Shown here: positions 1 through 8,584 of the stretch, one piece after another | Numbering within the stretch: position 1 is the stretch's first letter | How the letters are laid out: each line of letters begins with the position of its first letter | DNA from: Streptomyces sp. NBC_01267 | Lineage (GTDB): Bacteria > Actinomycetota > Actinomycetes > Streptomycetales > Streptomycetaceae | Length of the DNA: 64,000 bases | Assembly (NCBI RefSeq): GCF_036241575.1 | Contig: NZ_CP108455.1 | Span: forward strand, 1-64,000 | Direction of reading: 5' to 3' | Program-made: the position numbers and the translations under genes | Notes under the pieces: generated by a model | The model's database searches: none | The model's input: the letters and a program-made list of their open reading frames with translations, nothing else | What the model was told of the DNA's origin: nothing

Positions 1-246
1 GTCCCACAGCGCTGCGCGCTGTGCAAGCGGCGCGGTTCGCTTCGCTCACCGCACCACCGGCTTCGCCGGGGGTGGCAAGCCACTTCGTGGCTTGGCCTCG
101 CTGCGCGAGGCTGGCCCGTTCCGGGCCTGACTTCCTTGCTTTGCAAGGAAGTTGATGCCCACTTCGTGGGCGGGGCGGGTCCGCTTCGCTGCCCCGCCCT
201 GGCCCTTCCGGCTTCGCCTTCAGGGCCTGGAGCCCGCTTTGCGGGC
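1..246. repeat. Telomere-like array of packed palindromes
   Basis: At least eight near-contiguous inverted repeats occupy these bases. Perfect stems with three-base loops lie at 5-23 (loop TGC), 76-94 (TTC), 95-111 (TGC), 113-127 (TTC), 130-152 (10-bp stem, TTT), 157-171 (TTC) and 232-246 (TTT). A wider 8-bp stem pairs 169-176 with 191-198. On the complementary strand most loops read GAA or GCA, the G-N-A triloops known from the 3' overhang foldbacks of Streptomyces telomeres. The polarity fits a left end. The archetypal CCCGCGGAGCGGG start is absent, so this would be a non-archetypal telomere or one whose outermost bases are missing. No coding potential is visible. Confidence 0.75.
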
Positions 247-347
247 GGCTGGCTACGGGGTGGGGGCGGGTGCATCGTCTGGTGATGCACATGTTGAGTT
301 GGTGGAACGTAACCATGCCCTCTGGGGTTCAGTCGGCGGGGCTGTCG

Positions 348-388
348 TGAATCAGCGAACCTGCGCAGTACTCAGCCAACCTGCGCAG
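348..388. repeat. CTGCGCAG repeat pair, copy 1
   Basis: Two 8-bp palindromes CTGCGCAG at 361-368 and 381-388 are exactly 20 bp apart, with AGTACT between them. The same block recurs at about 1150-1190 and half of it at 1241-1248. The regular spacing of about two helical turns suggests a protein-binding site on one DNA face. Function is unknown. Confidence 0.6.
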
Positions 389-603
389 CGCACCCCTGCT
401 CCCAGTCTTTACAGACGGCGACCCTGGCGCCCTCATCCCCCGACAGGCATGCGGTGCCACCTCGGACTTAGCAGAGCATGAGGGAGACTTTGGAATGCTC
501 TGGCAGTTCTTCACTCCATCGTGTGGCTCGTCCTACCTGCGCATTGCTCAGATAGGTCGGCCCGTCCTCCACGGCCTCGCCTTGGATCGACAGAGGGGGC
601 GGG

Positions 604-1128
604 GTGCATCCGCGTCATGTGAGCGTGCGATTCGTGGGACCCGACGGGGGCATGGCCCAGCTGCCGTGGCGGGCAACGGCCTGGGAGCTCCGGCTGAAGA
701 AGCTCACCGTCGTCACCGACACCCCGAACGGCATCACCGAACTGCTCCGCATCGGCAGTGGCAAGAACCATGTCGGCTACCACCTGGCCGCCCATCTCGC
801 CCTCCACCAGTACTTCACCGCGAACAGCCGGCCGGTACCCCGCTTCCTCATGCTCGACCAGCCAACCCAGCCCTATTACCCCTCCGACATGGCCAAGGCA
901 CGAGGCAGGCTGGAAGACCTCGCCCTCGACGAAGACCGCGTGACGGTCACCGGCCTCTTCCAGCTCATGCACCAGGTCGTCACCGAGCTGTCCCCCGGCT
1001 TCCAGATCATTGTCAGCGACCACGCCGACCTGCCACACCCCTGGTACCAGGACTCCGTCCGCTACAACTGGCGCGGCGGCGAAAAACTCATCCCCACCAC
1101 CTGGCTCGACACCAACCCCACGCCGTAG
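604..1128 (+). pseudogene. DUF3732 ATPase, C-terminal remnant
   Basis: The 174-residue frame begins at a GTG and matches only the C-terminal end of DUF3732 proteins, which are SMC/Rad50-like ATPases found in multi-component, defence-associated operons. The recognisable core is the [19 protein letters not shown] stretch followed by [15 protein letters not shown], which would be the late ATPase motif and Walker B-like strand. Full-length members are several times longer, so the Walker A half and the coiled coil are missing. No partner genes sit next to it. CTGCGCAG repeat blocks lie on both sides, which may mark how the fragment arrived. It is very unlikely to work alone. Confidence 0.6.
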
Positions 1129-1149
1129 CCCCCGCCACCACATACCGGG

Positions 1150-1248
1150 GATCAGTGAAGCTGCGCAGTACTCAACCAACCTGCGCAGCCCCGCCCGCAG
1201 CCAGAAACACCACAGGTCAGGCGGATAGACCACCCCGACCCTGCGCAG
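1150..1248. repeat. CTGCGCAG repeat block, copy 2
   Basis: CTGCGCAG occurs at 1161-1168 and 1181-1188 with the same 20-bp period and the same AGTACT centre as the block at 348-388. A further copy lies at 1241-1248 beside ATTCAGTGAGCC. A partial relative (GCGCAGGTTCACCGAGCC) follows near 1322. The whole makes a small dispersed repeat family restricted to the first 1.3 kb. Confidence 0.6.
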
Positions 1249-2164
1249 ATTCAGTGAGCCACCCAGCCAAAAAACCCGCTCACCCGAACTGCATAAAACG
1301 AAGTCAGGAGCATGGCCACCGCGCAGGTTCACCGAGCCTCGACAGACACCGACTTCACCGCACCAACCTGTCCTACATCTCCATGACCAACGCAGGTCAA
1401 GCAATCGAGACTGTCGCCTCGGCGAGCAACTCGCGGTGAACCGCGGCCACATTCCCACGGCAGGTCGGCATGTACGCCGGATCGGGCCACGGTGTCACCA
1501 ACCGCACATGAGCAAAAACGAGTTCACCACGGCCATCGAGCGCCATCAGTCGCGTGACCGCCGCCTCCGCCCCACACCAGCCGGTACCACCCAATCGGCG
1601 AAGCCATCGGCATCACTGTCTGCCATCAGCCCCTCCCACAAACGCCCAACCCCGCCCCGGAAACACTGCCCACGGCCACACACCTCACTCCGACACGCAG
1701 CACCACATCCCACCAACGAGTGACAACCCAGCAATCCACACAATCAGAGCCCCCACAACAAACCCCCACACACGCGACAGCCATCCTTCAACGGGAAACG
1801 ACACCGGCCTTCAGCAGAAGAACGACACGGCACAACCCACCCACCAGACAAAAAACCACCCTGAAAACCCTGTCGCCAACCACTGTCAACTCACACGTCG
1901 CACATCAACCAGGCCCGGAACGCCTCTGCGCGGCTCCCTGAACCTCTGCCGCTCCTTCGGGGCGGACACCCCTGCCCCTGCAAGGCTACGACCCTTGAAG
2001 GGCCCTCAGGGGTGCGGACGCTCTTCCGGCCCGGCTCTCCCCGTAGAACACCGGCCGGGGTCTGATCGCCGGTTGGGGCGGGTTCCAGTCGACCTCAGCC
2101 ACCTTAATACTTACGAATACCAAGAACCTGCTGGTCAGAGGCTTGCACTTTCGACGATATGTCC
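1249..2164. other. Gene-poor subtelomeric stretch
   Basis: No frame here has convincing coding character on either strand. The composition is C-rich and A-rich on the plus strand between about 1600 and 1930, with unusual codon content in every frame. I see no recognisable motif apart from the weak relatives of the CTGCGCAG family. Confidence 0.5.
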
Positions 2165-2206
2165 CCTCAGCCGGTACATATCGATGACGATGTGTACCGG
2201 CTGAGG
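2165..2206. repeat. 14-bp perfect inverted repeat
   Basis: CCTCAGCCGGTACA at 2165-2178 pairs perfectly with 2193-2206 around a 14-base centre containing ATCGAT. It could be a hairpin, a recombination site or an operator. No gene starts directly beside it. Confidence 0.55.
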
Positions 2207-2226
2207 AGTCACATCGTCAGTCAAAT

Positions 2227-2273
2227 GTCAGCCATGCTGACGGTTTTGGGCACAGAACGTCAGCCAGGCTGAC
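2227..2273. promoter_or_regulatory. Paired GTCAGCC..GCTGAC operator-like sites
   Basis: Two near-identical 15-bp palindromes, GTCAGCCATGCTGAC at 2227-2241 and GTCAGCCAGGCTGAC at 2259-2273, lie 32 bp apart, about three helical turns. A half-site GTCAGTCAAATGTCAG precedes them. This is the layout of a dimeric regulator site. The cognate regulator is not identified. Confidence 0.45.
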
Positions 2274-2327
2274 AGTTCAAGGGTGATGCGTACGGGCTGT
2301 CGGAAGCGCTGGTGATGGACACGACGG

Positions 2328-2364
2328 AGGCCCAACACCGCTCGTGCAGCCTGGTGTTGGGCCT
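2328..2364 (-). terminator. Hairpin after minus-strand fragment
   Basis: AGGCCCAACACC at 2328-2339 pairs perfectly with 2353-2364 (12-bp stem, 13-base loop). It lies just past the stop of the minus-strand fragment ending at 2381, which suits a terminator. Confidence 0.5.
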
Positions 2365-2380
2365 CGTTGGTGAGCTGTCG

Positions 2381-2500
2381 TCAGCTGACGGCGTGCAGTG
2401 AGCCGCGGCGCTTGTCCGCGGCGGCCTTCTTCGCGGCGGCGATGCCGGCGCGCTTCTCACGCTGTCCGGCGAGCTGGTCCTGATACGCGGCGACCGCGCG
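2381..2500 (-). pseudogene. Transposon-associated C-terminal remnant
   Basis: The last 40 or so codons on the minus strand encode a basic, alanine-rich helical tail (RAVAAYQDQLAGQREKRAG, then AAAKKAAADKRRGSLHAVS). The upstream part of the same frame loses coding character where the plus-strand recombinase fragment begins. Its position back to back with a tyrosine recombinase piece suggests a Tn554-like multi-recombinase element, but the family is not certain. Confidence 0.35.
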
Positions 2501-2803
2501 TTGGCGGATGAGGGCAACCTGGCTCGCCTGGCTGACAGCGACGTCCTGGACCTGGGGATGCGCGACATCTGGGAGGCCACCGTCATCACCGGACGGCGCA
2601 TCGGCGAGGTCCTCAAGCTGCGATGGGACTGCCTGGGCCGCTACGGCGGGCTGGCGATGTTCTGGCACGACCAGACCAAGGTCGGGAACTTCGACGCGGC
2701 GATCCGCATCCCCGAACGGCTCCACGACATCCTGGCCGAGCGTCAGCGCAAGACCCTGGACCGCTTCACCGCCGAGCACGGTTACGGTCTCGGGGGAAAT
2801 TGA
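2495..2803 (+). pseudogene. Tyrosine recombinase fragment
   Basis: About 100 residues carry the box I region of a phage-integrase-type recombinase: ITGRRIGEVLKLRWDCL, with the catalytic arginine in the GRRIGE turn, then MFWHDQTKVGNFDAAIRIPE, typical of the large recombinases of Tn554-like transposons. Box II, the catalytic His-x-x-Arg and the tyrosine are absent. The frame closes just before a minus-strand transposase end begins, so it is truncated at both ends and inactive. Confidence 0.6.
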
Positions 2804-2843
2804 GCTTCGGGCGTGCTGGCCTGGCGGCTCGGCTGGTGGGTGA

Positions 2844-3095
2844 TCAGCGGGTGGTGTCGCGGACGAGGACGAGTTCGGTGCTCGTCCGGCGGTGGGTGGC
2901 CCGCTGCGCGGATCGGTCGGAGACGAGTGAGGCGATCGCGAGATGGGTCTCGGCGTAGGTATCGCGGCGGCCGGTGAATCGGCGCAGGGGTGCCCACTGG
3001 CGGAGCTCGGCGTTGGTGTGCTCCACACAGATCCTCGCCGAGGACTGCCGCCGCCGTGTCTCGCGCCAGGCATGCTTGTCACCGTCGCACGCCTC
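2844..3095 (-). pseudogene. IS5-type DDE transposase, C-terminal remnant
   Basis: The minus strand encodes the tail of a DDE_Tnp_4 transposase: SARICVEHTNAELRQWAPL, then RRFTGRRDTYAETHLAIASL, ending TSTELVLVRDTTR. The glutamate of the RICVEHTNAE segment corresponds to the end of the catalytic core. Coding similarity stops near 3095, where an ISL3 fragment on the other strand starts. The two remnants abut with no spacer, so one was broken by insertion or recombination. Confidence 0.6.
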
Positions 3096-3129
3096 GCCGC
3101 AAGGTACGGGCGGGAGCGTCAGACTTGTC

Positions 3130-3602
3130 CTTGGTCCTCCTTCACCTACCAGATGGTCCGCGCCCACATCGCCACCCTCCGCAGGGCGCCGGCCAGCGCC
3201 CCACCCCGGCCGCCGACGGTGCGCCAGGTGACCGGCTGGCTCACCCGACACCCCAGCGCGCTGAGCGAGGACGACCGCGCCGGGCTGAAGGATGTCCTGG
3301 CGCGCTGCCCCGAACTGGACACGGCCGCTGGGCACGTCCGCAACTTCGGCGAGATACTCATCGACCGTCTGGGTGCCACGCTCCCTGCCTGGATCGACTC
3401 GGTCGACGCCAGCCAACTACCTGGCCTCACCGGCTTCGCACTCCACCTGCTACGGGACATCGAGGCCGTGACAGCGGGGCTCACCCTGGACTGGAGCTCC
3501 GGCAGCATCGAGGGAGCCGTCAACCGCATCAAGAAGATCAAGAGACAGCTCTACGGGCGAGCCGGATTCGGACTACTCCGCAAGTTGATCCTGCTTCAGT
3601 AG
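3130..3602 (+). pseudogene. ISL3-family transposase, C-terminal remnant
   Basis: About 155 residues match the C-terminal half of ISL3 transposases: RPPTVRQVTGWLTRHPSALS, CPELDTAAGHVRNF, then GLTLDWSSGSIEGAVNRIKK and the closing YGRAGFGLLRKLILLQ. The final SGxxEGxxNRIK segment carries the last catalytic glutamate. The N-terminal zinc finger and the two aspartates are missing. A second, divergent ISL3 tail lies at 7690-8000 in the same orientation. Confidence 0.65.
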
Positions 3603-3686
3603 CCGTCCACAACCGCTCTCCCGGGTCTGTGACAGTGCGGAGAAAGACGTCACTCGTGTGATACCGACCCTGACATGATCGGTGAC

Positions 3687-4271
3687 ATGAAGGTACTTGT
3701 GATCGGAGCGACAGGCACGATCGGCGGCGCTGTCGCCAGCGCGTTAGAGGCTTCCCATCAGGTGGTCAAGGGGTCCCGCAGGGGGCCGGTGAAGGTGGAC
3801 ATGGAAGACCCGTCTTCCTTGGACGCACTCTTCGACGAGGTGCCGGATCTCGACGCTGTGGTGTGCTGCGCCGCCAGCGGCCCGCTGGTGGACCTGGAGT
3901 CAGCGGCGGATGAAGAGATCGTGACTGGAGTACAGGCCAAGCTACTGGGGCAGGTCGCGCTGGTGCAACGAGCTGTGCGCCGTCTGCGCGATGGCGGCTC
4001 CATCACTCTGACCGGGGGCACCTTCTCCACCCCGCTGGCCGGCGGTTCACTGGGGGCTCTCGTCAACACCGGCCTGGAAGGCTTCGTCCGCAACGCGGCC
4101 AGCGAGCTGCCGCGAAGGCTTCGCATCAATCTCATCAGCCCTGGGTGGATCAAGGAAACCCTGGAAAGCATGGGCGCAGACGGGAGCGAGGGAACTCCTG
4201 TCTCCGAGGTGGCCCGGGCGTATGTGACAACGGTGGAAGGCACCGCGCAAGGCCAGACCATACGTCCGTAA
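3687..4271 (+). CDS. Short-chain dehydrogenase/reductase
   Basis: A 194-residue Rossmann-fold protein. The N-terminal VIGATGTIGGAV is the glycine-rich NAD(P)-binding loop, and SRRGPVKVDMED gives the second strand, whose basic residues after the strand suit NADP. The centre has VVCCAASGPL and later GGSITLTGGT, the strand that normally carries the catalytic serine. The usual YxxxK dyad is not evident; at its place is a SLGALVNTGLEGFVRNAASE helix without the tyrosine, so this is an atypical member. The ATG at 3687 directly precedes the Rossmann strand; another in-frame ATG lies at 3675. It stands alone between an ISL3 remnant and a terminator hairpin. Substrate is unknown. Confidence 0.8.
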   Translation: MKVLVIGATGTIGGAVASALEASHQVVKGSRRGPVKVDMEDPSSLDALFDEVPDLDAVVCCAASGPLVDLESAADEEIVTGVQAKLLGQVALVQRAVRRLRDGGSITLTGGTFSTPLAGGSLGALVNTGLEGFVRNAASELPRRLRINLISPGWIKETLESMGADGSEGTPVSEVARAYVTTVEGTAQGQTIRP

Positions 4272-4283
4272 CCGTCAGGAGAG

Positions 4284-4317
4284 GCTGGCCCGTAGCCATC
4301 AAGGGCGACGGGCCAGC
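4284..4317 (+). terminator. Terminator hairpin after SDR gene
   Basis: GCTGGCCCGT at 4284-4293 pairs perfectly with 4308-4317 (10-bp stem, 14-base loop), twelve bases after the dehydrogenase stop. Confidence 0.55.
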
Positions 4318-4382
4318 GACCTGAGTACGGGATAGCCGAACCCTGCCTCAGTCCGGGCTCGGGCACTGTCGAGACAACTGCG

Positions 4383-4800
4383 GTGAAGTTCCGCAACCCC
4401 TCCCCAAGATCAGTGCCAGAACCGAGTTTTGACAGCACTGAGGTACTTGCCAGAGCAGCATCGGAGCTCGGCTCCGCCACCGACCTGCTCAGGGCCGCTC
4501 CAACTCCTGCTTGCCCAGGCAGCGGAAGGCCGCACCGCGGCCCTCGCCGAGACACCTGCCACCCCTGCGCCGGCGCCATCTCCCACACCGACACCGTCCC
4601 CATACCCTCCCCCTCCACAGCTACAGCCGCCCCTCCTCAAGCCGGGGTCCCCCTGCCGCCTCCGCACCGCAGCCTCTTCTCGGACACCACGAATGGGCCG
4701 AGGCGCTCTGAGCCGCCACTCACCGCACGCCGCCGCCCGCGCTTCCGCCGACCAGACGAAGACCCACCTCCACAACGCTGATCGATATGTTCCCGTGGGT
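4383..4800 (+). other. Possible frameshifted remnant, unassigned
   Basis: Between the dehydrogenase terminator and the phosphatase stop there is no intact gene. One plus-strand frame gives FDSTEVLARAASELGSATDL and a neighbouring frame continues LQLLLAQAAEGRTAALAETP, followed by a proline/threonine-rich tail. Together they could be a short protein broken by a frameshift near 4500. No family is recognised. Confidence 0.25.
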
Positions 4801-7620
4801 TCAGAGGGTGGGATCGTCGAATTGGTCAAGGAGGGCTTCCACGGATGTGTCGCTCGTCGCAGCAGGGGCACCGTTGTGCAGCGGTTGTTCGGTCCAGATG
4901 ACCTTGCCGCCCGGGGTGTACCGTGTGCCCCACCGTTGGGCGGACTGCGCCACCAGGAACAGTCCACGTCCGCCCTCGTCCGTGGTCGCTGCTCTGCGTA
5001 CCCGTGGTGAGGTGCTGGAGCCGTCCGACACCTCGCAGATCAGGCTGCTGTCGTGCAGCAGCCGCACCCTGATCGGCGGCGAGCCATACCGGATGGCGTT
5101 GGTGATCAGCTCACTGAGGATGAGTTCCGTGGTGAACGCGATGTCCTCAAGTCCCCACGCCTGCAGTTGCACCCCGCACTCCGCACGGACCGGGGCCACC
5201 GCCGCCGGATCGGGCTGCACCTCCCACTGCGCCACCCTGGAGGGCTCGAGCAACCGGGTGCGCGCGACCAGCAGTGCGATGTCATCGGCCGGGTGCGCCG
5301 GCAGCATCGCGTCGATCGCCGCCTGACACGTCTCCTCCGGAGTACGCCCCGCCCCCTCCAGCGCCCGGTGCAGCAGGTTTAGCCCGGCGCCGATGTCCCG
5401 GTTGCGGTTCTCGATCAGCCCGTCGGTGAACAGCACAAACCGAGAGCCTTCGGGCAAGCGCAGTTCAACGGTTTCGAAGGGGTGGCTGCTGCCCAGGCCG
5501 AGAGGCGGCGAAGCAGGCACTTCCGGAGAGGTGACGGTCCCGTCGGGATGCACCACCGCCGGTCCCGGGTGTCCTGCTCGCGCAGTCACGCATACTCCCG
5601 TGACCGGGTCGTAGATCGCGTACAGGCAGGTCGCCCCCGTGACCGCTTCGCTTTCGTGGCCGTGCGGCCCGTCGTCAACGCTCTCGTCGCTGTCGATGCG
5701 GGTGACCAGGTCGTCCAGGCGTCCGAGCAACTCGTCCGGCGGCAGATCCAGGGCGGAGAAGTTCTGTACCGCGGTGCGCAGCCGCCCCATCGTCGCCGCC
5801 GCATGCAATCCGTGTCCCACGACGTCGCCGACCACCAGCGCCACCCGGGCACCCGACAGCGGGATGACGTCGAACCAGTCCCCGCCCACGCCGGCTTCCG
5901 CCGGCAGATACCGCCAGGCCACCTCCAGCCCGTCCTGTTCCGGTACCCCTCGCGGCAGCAGACTCCGCTGCAGAGTCACCGCCATCGCGTGCTCCCGGGT
6001 GAAGCGGCGGGCGTTGTCGATGGCCACCGCCGCCCTCGCCACCAGCTCCTCCGCGAAGGAGAGGTCCTCTTCCTTGAAGGGGGGCGAATCCCCCGTGCGC
6101 CAGAAGTTCGTCGTCCCCAGCACCACACCACGCGCCTGGAGCGACACCGTCACCAGCGAATGCACTCCGCGCTCCAGGGCCATACCGGCCCCGTCAGGGT
6201 CCTGTTCCCACCACCCCCGGGCCTGCCGCAGGTCGTCCTCCAGCACTGCCCGCCCTGTCTCCAGGGCCCGAGCCTGCGGAGCCGCCGGCGAGTAGGTGAT
6301 CAGCTCTCCGACCGGGTAGAGCCCCTGCCGCTCCTGATACCCCCCACTGACTACCGTTCGGCGCATATCCGCCGCCCTGGCCGGCTCCTCGCCGCGCTCC
6401 ACCAACTCCAGCAGATCGACCGTGACGATGTCGGCGAACCGCGGGGTCGCCACATCCGCCAGCTCCTGTGCGGTGCGCACCACGTCCAGCGTGGTGCCGA
6501 TCCGCTCGCCCGCGTCGTACAGGAGCTTCAGCCTCTCCCGCGCCACCTCCGCCCGTCCGGTGACCGACGCCAGCTCTGTGGTGTCGCGCAACGTCACCAC
6601 CCAGCCCGCCTGACCGCCGTGCGGGGCGGTAGGGCGCATGTTGACCGCCAGCAATCGGTCCCCTGCGAGATGCACCTCATCCGTGGCCGGCTCACCCGAC
6701 GCCAGCAGCTGTGCTGTCTCCGTATCCAGCTGCAGCTCCCCCAGCTGTCGCTGCTCCGCGTCCACGGGTAGCTCGAGCAGCCGCCGCGCCTCGTCATTGG
6801 CCAGCATCAGCTGTCCGTCGGCACCGATGATCAGTACTCCCTCCCGGACTGCATGCAGCACCGCGTCATGGTGCTCGTACATGCGCGTCATCTCCGCCGG
6901 CCCCAGACCGTGCGTCTGCCGACGCAACCGCCTGGCCACCAGCGCCGCCCCGGAGGTGGACAGGGCCAGCGCGGCCGCCCCGGCGCCGAGGATGATCGGC
7001 AGTTCCCGTCCGGACAGGTTGCTCACATACCGGACCTTGATCCCGGCGGACACCAGGCCGACGACCGAGCCGCGGTCATCGGTCACCGGGACCACCGCCT
7101 GGATGACCGGCCCTCTGTCCGCCGGCAGAGGAAGCCCGCTGGCCCGCTCGATGGTAGTGCGGCCTTCCAGCGATGGTTTGATGGTGCCGACGAACTTCTT
7201 CCCGATTTGATTCGGGTCGGGGTGCGTATAGCGAATTCCCTTAGTGTTCATGACAACGATGTCGCTGACGCCTGCCCGCTTCCGGGCTGCTTCGGCACGC
7301 GGCTGAAGCACTGCCGTCGGATTCCCGCTGCGCAATGCCTGGACCGTGCCCGGGGCGTTCGCGAACGTCTCCGCCGCCGTCAGTGCCTGAACCTCGGCTT
7401 CCCGCGTGCTGTCACGCCTCGACTGGAGCACCAGGGCCGTCACCGCGGCCGCAACCAGCAGCGCCACGATCACGACCTGCAAAACGAACACCTGCCCGGC
7501 GGCGCTGCGCAGATTCAGCAGAGAGCGCAGCCCCGGGCCCGCGGACTCACCCCGACCAGACGCAGGGCCGGGGAAGAGACGGTGTCGGATATGCCTTTTT
7601 GGGATAGAAAGTCCCTTCAT
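4801..7620 (-). CDS. Membrane sensor SpoIIE-type PP2C phosphatase
   Basis: A 939-residue multidomain signalling protein. Order: a membrane helix (about 42-65, VFVLQVVIVALLVAAAVTAL), an extracellular single-Cache-like sensor (about 70-205), a second helix (about 208-230), a PAS domain (about 250-350, LHAVREGVLIIGADGQLMLA), a GAF domain (about 365-545), a SpoIIE/PP2C phosphatase (about 560-770) and a C-terminal GHKL ATPase-like domain (about 800-920, ELILSELITNAIRYG as the N-box). Phosphatase metal motifs are visible in GGDWFDVIPL, VVGDVVGHGLHAA and VLFTDGLIE. Such proteins usually act on anti-anti-sigma factors while the kinase-like domain acts as an anti-sigma factor, and they are abundant in Streptomyces. 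No sigma or antagonist gene is adjacent, and ISL3 fragments flank the gene region. Confidence 0.9.
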   Translation of the reverse strand: MKGLSIPKRHIRHRLFPGPASGRGESAGPGLRSLLNLRSAAGQVFVLQVVIVALLVAAAVTALVLQSRRDSTREAEVQALTAAETFANAPGTVQALRSGNPTAVLQPRAEAARKRAGVSDIVVMNTKGIRYTHPDPNQIGKKFVGTIKPSLEGRTTIERASGLPLPADRGPVIQAVVPVTDDRGSVVGLVSAGIKVRYVSNLSGRELPIILGAGAAALALSTSGAALVARRLRRQTHGLGPAEMTRMYEHHDAVLHAVREGVLIIGADGQLMLANDEARRLLELPVDAEQRQLGELQLDTETAQLLASGEPATDEVHLAGDRLLAVNMRPTAPHGGQAGWVVTLRDTTELASVTGRAEVARERLKLLYDAGERIGTTLDVVRTAQELADVATPRFADIVTVDLLELVERGEEPARAADMRRTVVSGGYQERQGLYPVGELITYSPAAPQARALETGRAVLEDDLRQARGWWEQDPDGAGMALERGVHSLVTVSLQARGVVLGTTNFWRTGDSPPFKEEDLSFAEELVARAAVAIDNARRFTREHAMAVTLQRSLLPRGVPEQDGLEVAWRYLPAEAGVGGDWFDVIPLSGARVALVVGDVVGHGLHAAATMGRLRTAVQNFSALDLPPDELLGRLDDLVTRIDSDESVDDGPHGHESEAVTGATCLYAIYDPVTGVCVTARAGHPGPAVVHPDGTVTSPEVPASPPLGLGSSHPFETVELRLPEGSRFVLFTDGLIENRNRDIGAGLNLLHRALEGAGRTPEETCQAAIDAMLPAHPADDIALLVARTRLLEPSRVAQWEVQPDPAAVAPVRAECGVQLQAWGLEDIAFTTELILSELITNAIRYGSPPIRVRLLHDSSLICEVSDGSSTSPRVRRAATTDEGGRGLFLVAQSAQRWGTRYTPGGKVIWTEQPLHNGAPAATSDTSVEALLDQFDDPTL

Positions 7621-7689
7621 GGCTACTTCCTAGCACTGTCTTCTGCCCCGCAGCGTGCACGGTACGGTCGCGACACATTTACAGAGGAG

Positions 7690-8000
7690 CTGTCCTGTCC
7701 AACTGTCCCGAGCTCGACGCGCTCACCGGACACGTCCGGCCCTTTGCCCAGATGCTCACCGAGCGCCAGGGCGAACGGCTCCCGCAGTGGCTCGATGCCG
7801 TACGCAAGGACGACTTGCCCAGCCTGCACTCTCTCGCCGCCGGCATCGACCGTGACCGCGACGCCGTCACCGCCGGCCTCACCCTGCCCTGGAACTCCGG
7901 CGTCGTCGAAGGACACGTCAACCGCATCAAGATGCTCGAACGGCAGATGTTCGGCCGCGCCGGCTTCCACCTCCTCCGCAAACGCGTCCTGCTCGCGTGA
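7690..8000 (+). pseudogene. ISL3-family transposase, C-terminal remnant
   Basis: The tail of an ISL3 transposase is readable from PELDALTGHVRPFAQMLTER to the end: GLTLPWNSGVVEGHVNRIKM, then FGRAGFHLLRKRVLLA. It retains the last catalytic glutamate (VVEGHVNRIK) but lacks everything N-terminal. It is divergent from the ISL3 tail at 3130-3602, so the two are separate insertions and not halves of one element. It begins about 70 bp upstream of the phosphatase start. Confidence 0.65.
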
Positions 8001-8132
8001 CGGACGGTTACCGTCCCGCGGACGTTGAGCCAGAACCTGAGATGACGGCAGTGCCGTATGGGTCATTGGTGTCGCCGGCACCCGTAATTCGATGGTGGGG
8101 ATCAGAAGGCGTCGAGTAGCGTCCGGGCTTTG

Positions 8133-8400
8133 ATGACTGACTCCTGGGACACCATCGCCGACCGGTATGCAGAGCTATTGCGATCCGGCTCCGTCATGCA
8201 CGACTTCGGACGTGACAGCCTGCTCAGCCGTCTTCCTGAGCTTCTCGCGGACCAGCATGTCCTCGACCTCGGGTGTAGTGAAGGGACCATTACCCGAGCT
8301 GTGGCTGCCCGCGGGGCGTCAGTGCGACCCTGCACAGAGTCATCGGTGACTACCTCACCGAGAGCTTCTGGCATCCGGGCAATCCAGAAGACACCCGGCG
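8133..8400 (+). pseudogene. SAM methyltransferase with internal deletion
   Basis: The first 60 or so residues are a normal class I methyltransferase N-terminus: MTDSWDTIADRYAELL and then HVLDLGCSEGTITRAVA, which contains the SAM-binding motif I. After about 8320 the frame becomes nonsense, but a shifted frame at about 8322-8400 gives ATLHRVIGDYLTESFWHPGN, which resembles the region beyond the SAM core in this family. The middle is therefore deleted and the join is out of frame. Downstream is a DNA ligase piece in the opposite direction. Confidence 0.55.
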
Positions 8401-8570
8401 GACGGGAAAGTCGAGCCGGCCTTCGTCCTGGACCACCAGCTCGCCATCCAGGACCAGGTGCTCGTCGCGGAGCGCAGCCGCGGCGTCGACGACCTCCGGG
8501 AAGGATCGGGTGAGGGCGAGGCTGCCACTGCGGGACTGGAGGAAAACTCCGACGGGCTCGTGAAGATCAG
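8395..8570 (-). pseudogene. ATP-dependent DNA ligase fragment
   Basis: On the minus strand LTRSFPEVVDAAAALRDEHL runs into VLDGELVVQDEGRLDFPVRR. This is the adenylation-domain segment around motif III (DGELV) of LigC/LigD-type ATP-dependent ligases. The lysine motif and the C-terminal OB fold are missing. It is a fragment of under 60 residues, joined end to end with the methyltransferase remnant. Confidence 0.55.
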
Positions 8571-8584
8571 GCAGCGGAATCCCC

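Noticed and set aside
348..1248. CRISPR array or iteron origin from the CTGCGCAG repeats
   Set aside because: There are only five copies, unevenly placed, with no regular spacers and no Rep or Cas gene beside them.
511..1458. Long minus-strand open frame opposite the DUF3732 remnant
   Set aside because: High-GC DNA keeps antisense frames open. The plus strand has a recognisable family here and the minus frame has none.
5482..8028. Long plus-strand open frames inside the phosphatase gene
   Set aside because: They are antisense shadows. The minus strand has continuous PAS, GAF, SpoIIE and ATPase motifs over the same bases.
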